Shown here in pieces: positions 35,291-44,975 of a stretch of 64,000 nt of DNA. The stretch's first letter is position 1; each line of letters opens with the position of its first letter. The stretch is from Pseudonocardia kunmingensis. Its GTDB lineage: Bacteria; Actinomycetota; Actinomycetes; Mycobacteriales; Pseudonocardiaceae. The stretch spans positions 620,001-684,000 of the forward strand of contig NZ_VFPA01000003.1 in assembly GCF_006716445.1 (NCBI RefSeq), read 5' to 3'. Both the position numbers and the translations under genes were made by a program. The notes beneath the pieces were generated by a model. It did no database searches and was not told where the DNA came from. It saw only the letters and a program-made list of their open reading frames with translations.

Positions 35291-36441
35291 CCGACATCGG
35301 GCAGCTCACGCAGCGGTGGCAGCAGCTGCCCGTTCCGGTCCGGGACGCGCCGCTCGCGCTGCTGCTCGCCGCCGCGACGCTGGTACCGGCGGTCAACAGC
35401 AGCGGCACGCAGATCGGCGACCTGCCCAGCCGCCCGATGGACGCGTTGAGCCTCGCGGTGGTCGCCCTCGAGTGCCTCCCGCTGCTCCTGCGCCGCCGCC
35501 TGCCCGCCCTCTGCCTCGCGCTGGTGTTCCTCGGCTTCGCGGTCGACCAGGTCCTCGGCTACCACACGGTCGCCGGGATCGCGCTGCCCGTCGCGCTGCT
35601 GAGCACGGCAGCGCACCTGGAGCACCACCGCCGCACCACCGCGGTACTGGCCACCGCCGCGTACGTGCTGACGGCGATCGCGCTGGCCCTGCGCGGCGTA
35701 CCCGAGACCGTCCCCGGCTACGTCACCTTCTACCTGGCACTGGCCATCGCCTGGGGCGCCGGGACGTGGCTGCGGCAGTCGCGGGCCGCCGAGGCGGAGC
35801 GCCGCGTCCACGTCGCCGAGGCGGCGCGCACCGCCGAGCGCACCCGCATCGCCGGCGAGCTGCACGACGTCGTGACCCACCACGTGACCGCGATGGTGGT
35901 GCAGGCCGAGGCGGCGCGCTACCTCACCGCCCACCCCGACCGCCTCGACCAGACCCTGACGACCGTCACCGACACCGGCCGCACGGCCATCTCCGACCTG
36001 CGGCACCTGCTCGACCTGCTCGACCCCGGCCACGGCCCGCGGGCGCGCACGCCGACCGCCGGCGAGCTGCACGACCTCGTGGAGCAGACCCGCCGGGCCG
36101 GTCAGCCCGTCGAGTTCATCGAGGAGGGCGGACAGCCGGCGGGCACCGGCAGCGCCGAGATGATCGCCTATCGCGTGGTGCAGGAGTCGCTGACCAACGC
36201 CCTCAAGCACGCCCACGGCAGCAGCACCACCGTCACCGTGCGGCGCGGCGACGGGGAGATCGCGGTCGAGATCGGGACCGACGGCACGGGACCGGCGGAC
36301 GCGTCGCCGGGCGGGAGCGGGCGAGGCCTCGCCGGACTCCGCGAACGGGTCGGGGTGCTCGGCGGCGAGTTCAGCGCCGGCCACCGCGACGGGGGCGGGT
36401 TCGTGGTGCGCGCCCGCATCCCCGTGGCGAGCGCGCCGTGA
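35287..36441 (+). CDS. two-component sensor histidine kinase (NarL partner type)
   Basis: The 384-residue product has four to five helices in the N-terminal 160 residues, then a HisKA_3 domain RIAGELHDVVTHHVTAMVVQ (phospho-His) and an HATPase with VVQESLTNALKHAHGS (N box) and GRGLAGLRERVGVLGG (G box). GTG 35287 overlaps the protease stop; TACGCT (35275-35280) six bases upstream may be an own promoter. The signal is unknown. Confidence 0.93.
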   Translation: MTDIGQLTQRWQQLPVPVRDAPLALLLAAATLVPAVNSSGTQIGDLPSRPMDALSLAVVALECLPLLLRRRLPALCLALVFLGFAVDQVLGYHTVAGIALPVALLSTAAHLEHHRRTTAVLATAAYVLTAIALALRGVPETVPGYVTFYLALAIAWGAGTWLRQSRAAEAERRVHVAEAARTAERTRIAGELHDVVTHHVTAMVVQAEAARYLTAHPDRLDQTLTTVTDTGRTAISDLRHLLDLLDPGHGPRARTPTAGELHDLVEQTRRAGQPVEFIEEGGQPAGTGSAEMIAYRVVQESLTNALKHAHGSSTTVTVRRGDGEIAVEIGTDGTGPADASPGGSGRGLAGLRERVGVLGGEFSAGHRDGGGFVVRARIPVASAP

Positions 36442-37097
36442 CCGCGCCGGTGCGCGTGCTGGTCTGCGACGACCAGGCGCTGATCCGCGCCGGGTTCGCC
36501 ACCATCATCGACGCGCAGCCCGATCTCGAGGTGGTCGGCGAGTGCGGCGACGGCCGGGCCGCGGTCGAGCTCGCCGGCCGGCTGCACCCCGACGTCGTGG
36601 TGATGGACGTGCGGATGCCGGTCCTCGACGGGATCGAGGCCACCCGCCTGCTCGCCGGCGCCGGCGTGGCGAGCCCGGTGAAGGTGCTCGTGGTGACGAC
36701 GTTCAACCTGGACGAGTACGTGTACGAGGCGCTGCGCGCCGGCGCGAGCGGCTTCCTGCTGAAGGACGCCCCACCGGCGCAGCTGCTGCACGGCATCCGC
36801 ACCGTCGCCGCGGGCGCCGCGCTGCTCGCCCCCGAGGTGACGCGGCAGCTCGTCGGCCGCTACGCCGCGCGGATCCGGCCGCAGGAGAGCGGGCCGAACG
36901 ACACGCCGCTCACCCCGCGTGAGCTGGAGGTGCTGCGCCTCATCGCGGACGGCCGCTCCAACAGCGAGATCGCCGCAGCGCTCGTGATCAGCCACGAGAC
37001 GGTCAAGACCTACGTCTCGCGCATCCTCACCAAGCTCGACCTGCGCGACCGGGTGCAGGCGGTCGTCTACGCCTACCGCCGGGGGCTCGTCGCCTGA
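36438..37097 (+). CDS. NarL/LuxR family response regulator
   Basis: The 219-residue product has a receiver domain with the DD pair at 11-12, phospho-acceptor Asp 57 (VVVMDVRMPVLDG) and Lys in FLLKDAPP, and a LuxR-type helix-turn-helix LTPRELEVLRLIADGRSNSE at the C terminus. GTG 36438 overlaps the kinase stop (GTGA), so the pair is translationally coupled. Confidence 0.95.
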   Translation: MTAPVRVLVCDDQALIRAGFATIIDAQPDLEVVGECGDGRAAVELAGRLHPDVVVMDVRMPVLDGIEATRLLAGAGVASPVKVLVVTTFNLDEYVYEALRAGASGFLLKDAPPAQLLHGIRTVAAGAALLAPEVTRQLVGRYAARIRPQESGPNDTPLTPRELEVLRLIADGRSNSEIAAALVISHETVKTYVSRILTKLDLRDRVQAVVYAYRRGLVA

Positions 37098-37111
37098 TTC
37101 GGACGGCGTCG

Positions 37112-39538
37112 TCATCGCGGAGCCGGCAGCGGTGAGCCGCGGGCGACGAGCACGAGGCCAACGGGGCTGCCGACCACAGCGACATCGCCCGTGCGGTCGG
37201 TGCGGCGGACCGCGGCGCCGGCCCGCTCCAGCCCGCCGATCAGGCCGGGATCGGGGTGCCGGTAGCGGTTACCGGCACCGACGCTCACCAGCACCGCGCG
37301 CGGGGACACCGCGTTGAGGAACTCCACCGACGTGTAGCGGCTGCCGTGGTGCGGCATCTTGAGCACCTCGGCGCGCAGGTCGGCGCCGGAGTCGAGCAGG
37401 TCGGCCTGCGCGGCGAGCTCGACGTCGCCGGTGAGCAGCACCGTGCCGGCCGGGGTGCGGGCCCGCAGCACGAGCGAACCGTCGTTGACCGCGGTGCCGT
37501 CCTCGCCGTCGACCGACGAGGCCGGGTGCCGCGGACCGAGGACGTCGAGGACGAGCCCCGGCCACTCCAGCCGCTTCCCCGCGACGAGCGCGACGACGGG
37601 GGCTCCCGCGCCCACCGCCGCGTCCGCGATCTCGCGCAAGGCCCATCGCGGCTCGCGGACCGGCCCGACGGCGACCCCGGCCACCGCGCGCCCGCGCAGC
37701 GCCCCGGCGAGCCCGCCGACGTGGTCGGCGTGCAGGTGGCTGAGCACGACCAGCGAGATCCCCTGCACGCCGAGCCGGTCGAGGCAGGCGTCGACCGGGC
37801 CGGCGTCGGGACCGGCGTCGACCAGCACGACCCAGCCCGGTCGGCCGGTGGCGAGCACCAGGGCGTCGCCCTGACCGACGTCGCAGGCCACCACCGACCA
37901 CCCCGCGGGCGGCCACCCGGGCGGGACGACGCGCGTGGGGACCAGCACGAGCGCCAGCCCCAGTGTCACGGCGAGCAGCAGTGCCCGCCACCGCGGGGAC
38001 CGCCCGAGCATGAGCAGCGCCAGGACCAGCACGCCCAGCAGCAGCGCGCCCGCGACGCCGCCCGGCCAGCCGAGCACCGCGCCCGGCACGGCCGCGGATC
38101 GGTCGGCCACCAGCACCAGCCAGCCGACGGCCGGCCCGGCCGCCCACGCGCACGCCTGCGCGAGCGGGGCGCCGAGCGGCGAGAGCACCGCGGCCAGCAC
38201 CCCCAGCACGGTGGCCGGGGCGACCGCGGGCACGGCGAGCAGGTTCGCGAGCACCGCGACCGGGCTGACCTGCTCGCTCAGCCCGGCGACCAGCGGGGCG
38301 GTGGCGAGGAACGCCGCGGCGGGCACGCAGACCGCCTCCGCCGCCCACCGCGGCAACCCGCGCCGCTGCAGCGCGTCGGACCACCCGGGCGCGAGCAGCA
38401 CGAGCGCCGCCGTGGCGAGCACGGACAGTGCGAACCCCGGGTCGACGGCCAGCGCCGGATCGGCCGGCAGCAGCACGAGCACGGCGACCGCCAGCGCCGG
38501 CAACGCGGAACGGCCGCGGCCCATGGCGAGGGCGAGCAGCACCACGGCCGCCATCGCCGCCGCCCGCACCACGCTCGGCGACGGCCGCGCGAGCACCACG
38601 AACCCGAGTACGGCGAGCGCGCTGAGGACGGCCGCGAGCCGCGGATCGGCCCGCAGCAGCCGCAGGAGGGCCAGGACCGCGCCCGCGACGATCGCCAGGT
38701 TGGCCCCCGAGACGGCCAGCAGGTGGGTGAGGCCCGCGGCCCGGAAGTCGGCCTCGACCTCCGGGGTGAGACCGCTGGTGTCGCCGACGGCCAGCCCGGG
38801 GAGCAACCCGGCGGACGCGGGCGGCAGCACCGCCGCCGCCTCACGCAGCCCGGCCCGCAGCCCGCCCGCGGCGTCCTGCCACCACGGCGGCGCGCCGACC
38901 TCGCCCGGCGGACCGCGCACCCGCAGCACGGCGACGGTGAGATCACGGCGACCGGCCGGGGCGAGCAGCCCCTCGGCGGTGGCGGACTGCCCCGGCAGCA
39001 GCACCGCCCACTCCGCGGCCGGCGCGATGAGCAGCACGCGCCCACCGGCCGCCCAGCTGCCGTCGCCGGCCGCCGCGCGTTCCAGGCGGGCCGGCACCAG
39101 CACCATGCTCACCCCGCCGGGCCCGTAGGCCGTGCTCCGGATCGGGCGGGGGTCGTCGGTGACCACGACCCGCAGCTCCGCCGCGGCACCGCGCTCGGCA
39201 AGCTCGCGCAGCGGGTGCCGCTCGACCAGCAGGACGTGCGCGGTGACCACCAGCGCGGCCGCCGCAGCGCACCCGGCAGCCGCGCGGACCGGGCCCGCCC
39301 ACACCGCCCCGCGGCACCGCGCACCACCCGGGGCGCCCTGGGCGCCCGGCCCGGCGGCACCGAGGGCACCGCCCACGGCGCCGCCCACGACGAGCAGCAC
39401 CGACACGACCAGCGCGAGGACGGCGGCCGCGGACCCGCCCGCGATCCCGAGCAGCATGACCGCCCACACCGCGAGCGCGGCAGGCACCAGGCGCAGGTCC
39501 GGCGGACGGCGGGGCGATTCCGGCTCCGGGACGCGCAT
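37112..39538 (-). CDS. comEC: ComEC/Rec2 family DNA internalisation channel
   Basis: The 808-residue product has the full ComEC form: DUF4131-like N terminus, a competence domain with about ten helices (HLLAVSGANLAIVAG is the family hallmark), and a C-terminal metallo-beta-lactamase domain (VVLSHLHADHVGGLAG, MPHHGSRYTSVEFL). It conducts single-stranded DNA across the membrane in competent bacteria. Its start ATG 39538 overlaps the comEA stop. holA normally follows it; here about 10 kb of other genes come in between. Confidence 0.94.
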   Translation of the reverse strand: MRVPEPESPRRPPDLRLVPAALAVWAVMLLGIAGGSAAAVLALVVSVLLVVGGAVGGALGAAGPGAQGAPGGARCRGAVWAGPVRAAAGCAAAAALVVTAHVLLVERHPLRELAERGAAAELRVVVTDDPRPIRSTAYGPGGVSMVLVPARLERAAAGDGSWAAGGRVLLIAPAAEWAVLLPGQSATAEGLLAPAGRRDLTVAVLRVRGPPGEVGAPPWWQDAAGGLRAGLREAAAVLPPASAGLLPGLAVGDTSGLTPEVEADFRAAGLTHLLAVSGANLAIVAGAVLALLRLLRADPRLAAVLSALAVLGFVVLARPSPSVVRAAAMAAVVLLALAMGRGRSALPALAVAVLVLLPADPALAVDPGFALSVLATAALVLLAPGWSDALQRRGLPRWAAEAVCVPAAAFLATAPLVAGLSEQVSPVAVLANLLAVPAVAPATVLGVLAAVLSPLGAPLAQACAWAAGPAVGWLVLVADRSAAVPGAVLGWPGGVAGALLLGVLVLALLMLGRSPRWRALLLAVTLGLALVLVPTRVVPPGWPPAGWSVVACDVGQGDALVLATGRPGWVVLVDAGPDAGPVDACLDRLGVQGISLVVLSHLHADHVGGLAGALRGRAVAGVAVGPVREPRWALREIADAAVGAGAPVVALVAGKRLEWPGLVLDVLGPRHPASSVDGEDGTAVNDGSLVLRARTPAGTVLLTGDVELAAQADLLDSGADLRAEVLKMPHHGSRYTSVEFLNAVSPRAVLVSVGAGNRYRHPDPGLIGGLERAGAAVRRTDRTGDVAVVGSPVGLVLVARGSPLPAPR

Positions 39539-40665
39539 CAGACCTTCACCAGCTCCCGCAGCTGCGCGAACCGGCGCTCCCCGATGCCGTCGACCTCCCG
39601 CAACTGCTCGACCCGCGCGAAGCGCCCGTTGGCCGTGCGCCAGTCGAGGATCCGCTGGGCGGTGACCGGGCCGACCCCGGGCAGGGCGTCGAGCTGGCTC
39701 GCGGTGGCGGTGTTCAGGTCGACCGGGCCGGCGGGTGCCGCCTCACCCGCCGTGGCCGCCCCCGGGCCGGACGGGCTCGCGGGCGCGGCGTCGGGCGCGG
39801 GTGGCACGCCCACCGCGACCTGCTCGCCGTCGGTCACCCGCCGGGCCAGGTTGACCCCGGCGAGGTCGGTGCCCGGCAGGGCACCGCCGGCCGCCTCCAG
39901 CACGTCGGCCACCCGGGAACCCTCGGGGACCTCCACCAGGCCCGGCCGGTGCACCTTGCCGGACACGGCGACGACCACGGGCGCCGGCGGCGGCTGCGGG
40001 GACGTGGCGGTGGGTGGCGGCGCCGGATCGGACGGCGGCGCACCCGCGGACGGCAGCGCCGCGTCGGCGGCCACGCTGACCGCGGGCAGATCGGCCACCG
40101 GCTCGGCACGCGGTCGTTCGAACCAGACACCCACCGCAGCCAGGACGGCGGCCGCCGCGGCCACGAGCGCGAGCGCGGTGGCGCCCGGACGCCCCGGGTC
40201 GACGCGCGCACCGCGCCAGCCCGCCGGCGCCAGCCGACGCAGCACGGACTGGACGCGCCCCGGAGGCTCGGCGGACGGCGCGGCCTCCCAGCCGCCCGGC
40301 CCGTCACCCAGCGCGTTCCCCAACGCGTCTTCGGCCCGATCATGCGGGTGCCCGCGACGCATCGGCGGCCATCGCGCCGCGGGTCGCAGGGGCGGACCCG
40401 CCGGCGCGGCGTCGGCCCGCTCTCCCTCCGGCTCGACGGGCACCGGCGACGGGCGCGAGAGGACGTCGGAGCGGACGGCGGCCGACCCGATCACCAGCGG
40501 GAGGGGCACGGTGGGCGGGTCGCCCCGGGCTCGCCGGGCCGGCGTCTCCGCCCCCAGGGGCGGCGCCCGGTCCCCGTCGGATCCGAGCCCGGGCGGCGGC
40601 GCTGACCGGGTGCCCAGAACCGTGGCCAGCCGTCGGGGCGGGGGGAGGGGTTCGGGGCGCGTCAT
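39538..40665 (-). CDS. comEA: ComEA family DNA-binding protein
   Basis: The 375-residue product has a long Pro/Arg-rich cytoplasmic part, one transmembrane helix (LALVAAAAAVLAAVGVW, about residue 165), an SLBB domain (VVVAVSGKVHRPGLVEVPEG) and a helix-hairpin-helix pair (VDLNTATASQLDALPGVGPV) at the C terminus. It binds incoming DNA for ComEC. TAGCGT lies seven bases before ATG 40665 on the minus strand, so it is probably leaderless. Confidence 0.93.
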   Translation of the reverse strand: MTRPEPLPPPRRLATVLGTRSAPPPGLGSDGDRAPPLGAETPARRARGDPPTVPLPLVIGSAAVRSDVLSRPSPVPVEPEGERADAAPAGPPLRPAARWPPMRRGHPHDRAEDALGNALGDGPGGWEAAPSAEPPGRVQSVLRRLAPAGWRGARVDPGRPGATALALVAAAAAVLAAVGVWFERPRAEPVADLPAVSVAADAALPSAGAPPSDPAPPPTATSPQPPPAPVVVAVSGKVHRPGLVEVPEGSRVADVLEAAGGALPGTDLAGVNLARRVTDGEQVAVGVPPAPDAAPASPSGPGAATAGEAAPAGPVDLNTATASQLDALPGVGPVTAQRILDWRTANGRFARVEQLREVDGIGERRFAQLRELVKV

Positions 40666-40794
40666 GCGGTCGACGCTAGGGCGGCGCGGGCGCGGTGCCG
40701 GGGCATCGTGCGCAGCTGTGGATGGCGGGGCCACGACGGGGACAACCCGCCGAACGGTGGGTGGAACGGTCGGCCCGAGGGGCTACCCTTCCTT

Positions 40795-41649
40795 CTACGC
40801 GCCGTAGAAAGAATGCTGCCCGACCACCGCGACCATGTGCCGGACGACCTCGGCGAGCTCGTCCCGGGCGCGCGCGAGGTACTTGCGGGGGTCGCTCGAG
40901 GCACCCCCGTGCTCGACCCACTCCCGCACGGCCCCGGTGAACGCGACATTCAGGGCGGTCCCGATGTTGACCTTGACGATGCCCGCGCGCACCGCCGCCC
41001 CGAGCTCCTCGTCCGGCACCCCGGACGAGCCGTGCAGCACCAGGGGCACCGATACGGCCGCGCGCAGCGCCTCGATCAGGGCGTGGTCGAGCCGCGCTGT
41101 GCGGCTGGTCATCGCGTGCGAGCTGCCGACGGCGACGGCGAGCGCGTCGACACCGGTCTCGGCGACGAACGCGGCGGCCTCGCCGGGGTCGGTCCGCACC
41201 CCGGGCGCGTGCGCGCCGTCCTTGCCGCCGACCTCACCCAGCTCGGCCTCGAGCCACACGTCGTTCGCGTGGGCCCACGCGACGGCGTCGCGGGTCGCGG
41301 CGACGTTCGCCGCGTAGTCCAGCCGCGAGGCGTCGAACATCACCGAGCTCACCCCGGCCCGGCAGGCGCTGCGCAGCAGGTCGCCGTCCTCGACGTGGTC
41401 CAGGTGCACCGACACCGGCACCGCGGCGGCCCGCGCGACGGCGGCGGTCGCGGCACTGATCGGCAGCAGGTTCCCGCCGTGGTAGCGCACGGCGTTCTCG
41501 CTGATCTGCAGGATCACCGGCGTCCCCGCCGCCTCCGCGCCGGCGGCGATCCCCTCGGCGTGTTCGAGGGTGATGACGTTGAACGCGGCCACGCCGCGCC
41601 CGCCGGCTCGCGCCTCGGCGACGAGCTCGGCGGTGGTGACCAGCGGCAT
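40795..41649 (-). CDS. class II fructose/tagatose-bisphosphate aldolase family protein
   Basis: The 284-residue product has the class II FBA fold: GVAAFNVITLEHAEGIAAGA, VSVHLDHVEDGD (catalytic Asp and first zinc His), EAELGEVGGKDG, VGSSHAM and LHGSSGVPDEEL (zinc His). The GatY/KbaY-like size suggests a hexulose-1,6-bisphosphate. It is divergent from the FGGY-ABC-PfkB operon, and together they make a kinase-kinase-aldolase route. GGAG lies eight bases before ATG 41649. Confidence 0.9.
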   Translation of the reverse strand: MPLVTTAELVAEARAGGRGVAAFNVITLEHAEGIAAGAEAAGTPVILQISENAVRYHGGNLLPISAATAAVARAAAVPVSVHLDHVEDGDLLRSACRAGVSSVMFDASRLDYAANVAATRDAVAWAHANDVWLEAELGEVGGKDGAHAPGVRTDPGEAAAFVAETGVDALAVAVGSSHAMTSRTARLDHALIEALRAAVSVPLVLHGSSGVPDEELGAAVRAGIVKVNIGTALNVAFTGAVREWVEHGGASSDPRKYLARARDELAEVVRHMVAVVGQHSFYGA

Positions 41650-41695
41650 TCGGCCAGCTCCTTCGGGTCGGCGGGCGGTCGATGTGGAGAGCCAC

Positions 41696-41741
41696 TTGAC
41701 AGACTCCCATGCAAGTCCAACCATATGCCACCAAATCCAAC
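41696..41741 (+). promoter_or_regulatory. promoter and direct-repeat operator of the ketose operon
   Basis: TTGACA (41696-41701) forms a -35 with AACCAT (41719-41724) 17 bases on. TCCAAC occurs at 41716-41721 and 41736-41741, exactly 20 bases apart (two helical turns), in an AT-richer island. Direct repeats of this spacing suit a DeoR-type repressor such as that encoded at 46012. Confidence 0.55.
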
Positions 41742-41782
41742 TTGTGAACACGATGTTTCCCAGCAACGGGGCGAAGGTGAAC

Positions 41783-43132
41783 ATGACGGGACCGCTCCTG
41801 GTCGGACTCGACGTCGGCACGACGTCGAGCAAGGCCGTGGTCGTGACGGCGGACGGCCGGGAGGTCGCCCGTGGCCGTTCCCGCACTCCGTGGGTCCACA
41901 CCGGCGACGGCGTCGAGCTCGACGCGGTCGAGCTGGCCGCCGCCGCGCGCTCGGCCGTCGAGCAGGCCCTCGCCGCCGCCCCACCCGGCCCGGTCGCCGG
42001 TCTCGGGGTCGCGAGCATGGCCGAGTCCGGCGTGCTGCTCGACCGGCACGGCCGGCCCACGGCCCCGGTCATCGCCTGGCACGACCGGCGGGACCGCGTC
42101 GAGGTCGACGAACTGGCCGCGGAGATCGGCGGCGAGCGCTTCTCCGCCGTGACCGGGCTTCCGCTCTGGGGCCAGTGGTCGCTGACCAAGCAGCGCTGGC
42201 TGCACCGGCACCGGCCCACGTCCGCCGCGGCGGCGGTCCGGCGGCTGAACGTCGCCGAATGGATCGTGCGTGACCTCGGCGGGGACGAGGGCGCCGAGCC
42301 CTCGCTCGCCTCGCGCACCGGTTGGCTGCAGCTGGCGAGCCGGACCTGGTGGCCGGAGACGCTCGGGTTCTCCGGCATCACCGAAAGCCTCCTGCCGCCG
42401 CTGCACGCGGGCGGCGAGTCCTGGGGACGGGTACGGGCCGACGAGCCGGTCGGGCGCCTCGCCGGTGCCACCCTCACCGTGGCCGGGCACGATCACCAGT
42501 CCGCCGCCGTCGGGGTGGGCGCCGCCGGCATCGGGGACGAGCTGGACTCCTGCGGCACGGCCGAGGCGCTCGTGCGCACCGTCGCTCCCGGGCTGCCCGC
42601 CGACGCCGTCGCCGCGCTCACCACGGGCGGCATCACGGTCGGGTGGCACGTCCTGCCCGACCGGTGGTGCCTGCTGGGAGGCACCGAGGGCGGGCTGACC
42701 CTGACCCGCGTCCTGGCCATGCTCGGCCTGGACTCCGGCGCGCTCGCGGAGCTCGACCCCCGCGCCACCGCGCTGGCCGGTACGCCCGTCGAGGTCGCCA
42801 CCGACGACCGCGGCGTGGTCCTGCGCGGGATCGGCGACGGCGTCGGCCCGGCGCAGGTGTGGCGGGCCGCGCTGGAGCGGATCACCGCCGAGGCGGGCGT
42901 GCTGCACGAGCTGATGTCACGGGCCGCCGGGCCCGTCGCCGGGCTGGTCGCCGCCGGCGGATGGGCCCGCAGCGAGGCACTGGTCGCGGTGAAGGAGCGG
43001 GTGCTCGGCCCCGTCGCACGACCGCCGGTGACCGAGGCGGGCGCCCGCGGGGCCGCGCTGCTCGCCGGGCTGGCCGCGGGCGTCCTCACCGATCTCGACG
43101 AGCTGCCGCCGCCCGCCGAGTCCCTGCTCTGA
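41783..43132 (+). CDS. FGGY family carbohydrate kinase
   Basis: The 449-residue product has two actin-like domains: VGLDVGTTSSKAVVV (phosphate 1), IAWHDRRD (catalytic region), AGHDHQSAAVGVGAAGIGDE with LDSCGTAEAL, and VAAGGWARSEAL (adenosine motif). It phosphorylates a sugar, possibly a ketose; the exact sugar is unknown. ATG 41783 has GAAGGTG just upstream; ATG 41753 is an alternative. It is the first gene of a six-gene operon. Confidence 0.9.
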   Translation: MTGPLLVGLDVGTTSSKAVVVTADGREVARGRSRTPWVHTGDGVELDAVELAAAARSAVEQALAAAPPGPVAGLGVASMAESGVLLDRHGRPTAPVIAWHDRRDRVEVDELAAEIGGERFSAVTGLPLWGQWSLTKQRWLHRHRPTSAAAAVRRLNVAEWIVRDLGGDEGAEPSLASRTGWLQLASRTWWPETLGFSGITESLLPPLHAGGESWGRVRADEPVGRLAGATLTVAGHDHQSAAVGVGAAGIGDELDSCGTAEALVRTVAPGLPADAVAALTTGGITVGWHVLPDRWCLLGGTEGGLTLTRVLAMLGLDSGALAELDPRATALAGTPVEVATDDRGVVLRGIGDGVGPAQVWRAALERITAEAGVLHELMSRAAGPVAGLVAAGGWARSEALVAVKERVLGPVARPPVTEAGARGAALLAGLAAGVLTDLDELPPPAESLL

Positions 43133-43144
43133 GCTGGAGGAAAG

Positions 43145-43909
43145 ATGACCGAACTACTGCTCGAGGCGCGCGGGGTCGTCCGGACCTTCGGGCACGTCCA
43201 GGCCCTGCGCGGCGCCGACTTCGGCGTCCGCGCGGGCGAGATCGTCGGCCTCATCGGGGACAACGGCGCCGGGAAGAGCACCCTCGTCAAGATCCTCTCC
43301 GGTGCCGACCGGCCCACCGCGGGCGAGATCCTCGTCGAGGGCACGCCGCGCGAGTTCGCCAGCCCGCAGGACGCCCGCGACGCGGGCGTCGAGACCGTCT
43401 ACCAGGACCTCGCGCTGGCGCCGGACCTCGACCCGGCGGCGAACCTGTTCCTCGGCCGGGAGATCCTGCGCCCGGGGCTGCTCGGGCGGCTCGGGTTCCT
43501 CGACCACCGGGCCATGGCGCAGCGCACCGCCGACGAGGTGGTGCGGCTGAACGTGCAGCTCAAGGACGCCGGGGCCGCGGTTGCCGAGCTGTCGGGCGGT
43601 CAGCGCCAGAGCGTCGCGGTGGCGCGGGCGGCGATGTGGGCCCAGAAGGTGATCTTCCTCGACGAGCCGACCGCGGCCCTCGGCGTCGTGCAGACCCAGG
43701 GCGTGCTCGACCTCGTGCGCCGGGTCCGCGACTCCGGCATCGCAGTCGTGCTGATCAGCCACAACATGCAGCAGGTCCTCGAGGTGTGCGACCGGGTCGA
43801 GGTGCTGCGCCTCGGCGAGCGCGTCGCGCAGCTGCCGACGGCGGGCACCACCGTCGAGGACCTCGTCGCCGCGACGACCGGCGGCGTCGTGAAGGAGCAG
43901 ACCCGATGA
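43145..43909 (+). CDS. sugar ABC transporter ATPase (single domain)
   Basis: The 254-residue product has Walker A IGDNGAGKSTLVKILSG, signature ELSGGQRQSVAVARA and Walker B VIFLDEPTAALG. It looks like one half of RbsA/XylG (single-domain type, as in FrcA). GGAGG lies five to six bases before ATG 43145. Confidence 0.92.
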   Translation: MTELLLEARGVVRTFGHVQALRGADFGVRAGEIVGLIGDNGAGKSTLVKILSGADRPTAGEILVEGTPREFASPQDARDAGVETVYQDLALAPDLDPAANLFLGREILRPGLLGRLGFLDHRAMAQRTADEVVRLNVQLKDAGAAVAELSGGQRQSVAVARAAMWAQKVIFLDEPTAALGVVQTQGVLDLVRRVRDSGIAVVLISHNMQQVLEVCDRVEVLRLGERVAQLPTAGTTVEDLVAATTGGVVKEQTR

Positions 43910-44928
43910 CGTCCTCACTCTCCACGCAGTCCGAGCCGACGACCACCGTCGCGACCACCAGCACCTGGCGCCGGCTGGCCGCCGCGCCGGCGACGCGGAT
44001 CTTCGGCGTGCTCGTGCTCCTCGTCGCCGCGTTCACCGTGCTGCGGCCGACCAGCTTCGCCACCCCGGCGAACGCGGCCAACATCGCCGCCGACGCCGCC
44101 ATCCTGCTGGTGCTCGCGGTCGGCGCCACCTACGTCATCCTCACCGCGGGCATCGACCTGTCCGTCAGCGGCGTGCTCGTGTTCTCCGGCGTGATCGCCG
44201 CGAAGATCATGCAGGCGCTGGGCGGCGACGGGATCGGCGTGATCCTGCTCGGGCTGCTCGGCGGCCTCGTCGCCGGGGCGGCCTGGGGCGCGCTCAACGG
44301 GTTCCTGGTCGCCAAGGCCCGCATCCCGGCGCTGATCGTCACGCTCGGGACGCTGGGCATGTCGCTGGGCTCCGCGCTGCTGCTGACCGGCGGGATCGAC
44401 GTGCGCGAGGTCCCGCTGACGCTCGTGCTGAACGTCGGGTCGGGGCGGGTCGCCGGGATCCCCGCGCTCGTGGTGATCGCCGCCCTGGTCGCGCTGGTCG
44501 CCGGGGTCGTGCTCGCCGGCACCCGCTTCGGCCGCTACACCTACGCGATCGGCTCCAACGCCGAGGCGCTGCGCCGCGCCGGTGTCGACACCGCCCGACA
44601 CCTGATCAAGGTCTACGCCCTCGCCGGCGCGCTGGCCGGGCTCGCCGGCTTCCTGTCCCTCGCCCGCTTCGCCACGACGACGCTCGCCGGGCACTCGACC
44701 GACAACCTGCAGACGATCGCGGCGGTCGTCATCGGCGGCACGAGCCTGTTCGGCGGCGTCGGCACGGTCGTCGGCTCGGTCATCGGGGTGTTCATCCCGA
44801 CCGTGCTGCAGAACGGCTTCGTCGTGCTCGGCGTCTCGCCGTTCTGGCAGCAGGTGGCCGTCGGCGCCGTGCTCATCGCGGCGGTCTACCTCGACCAGCT
44901 CCGCCGCCGGGCCCGCTCCCGCGGCTGA
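43906..44928 (+). CDS. sugar ABC transporter permease (RbsC/FrcC family)
   Basis: The 340-residue product has about nine helices and the family patterns LTAGIDLSVSGVLVFSG, NGFLVAKARIPALIVTLGT and GSNAEALRRAGVDTARHLIK (coupling loop). ATG 43906 overlaps the ATPase stop. Confidence 0.93.
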   Translation: MTSSLSTQSEPTTTVATTSTWRRLAAAPATRIFGVLVLLVAAFTVLRPTSFATPANAANIAADAAILLVLAVGATYVILTAGIDLSVSGVLVFSGVIAAKIMQALGGDGIGVILLGLLGGLVAGAAWGALNGFLVAKARIPALIVTLGTLGMSLGSALLLTGGIDVREVPLTLVLNVGSGRVAGIPALVVIAALVALVAGVVLAGTRFGRYTYAIGSNAEALRRAGVDTARHLIKVYALAGALAGLAGFLSLARFATTTLAGHSTDNLQTIAAVVIGGTSLFGGVGTVVGSVIGVFIPTVLQNGFVVLGVSPFWQQVAVGAVLIAAVYLDQLRRRARSRG

Positions 44929-44975
44929 CCCCTCCCCCGTCCCCGCAGTTCCTCCTCACGAGTGGAGCACGTTCC

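Noticed and set aside
37112..40665. Claim of natural competence
   Set aside because: comEC and comEA are widely kept in actinobacteria without known competence, and no pilus genes are in the window.
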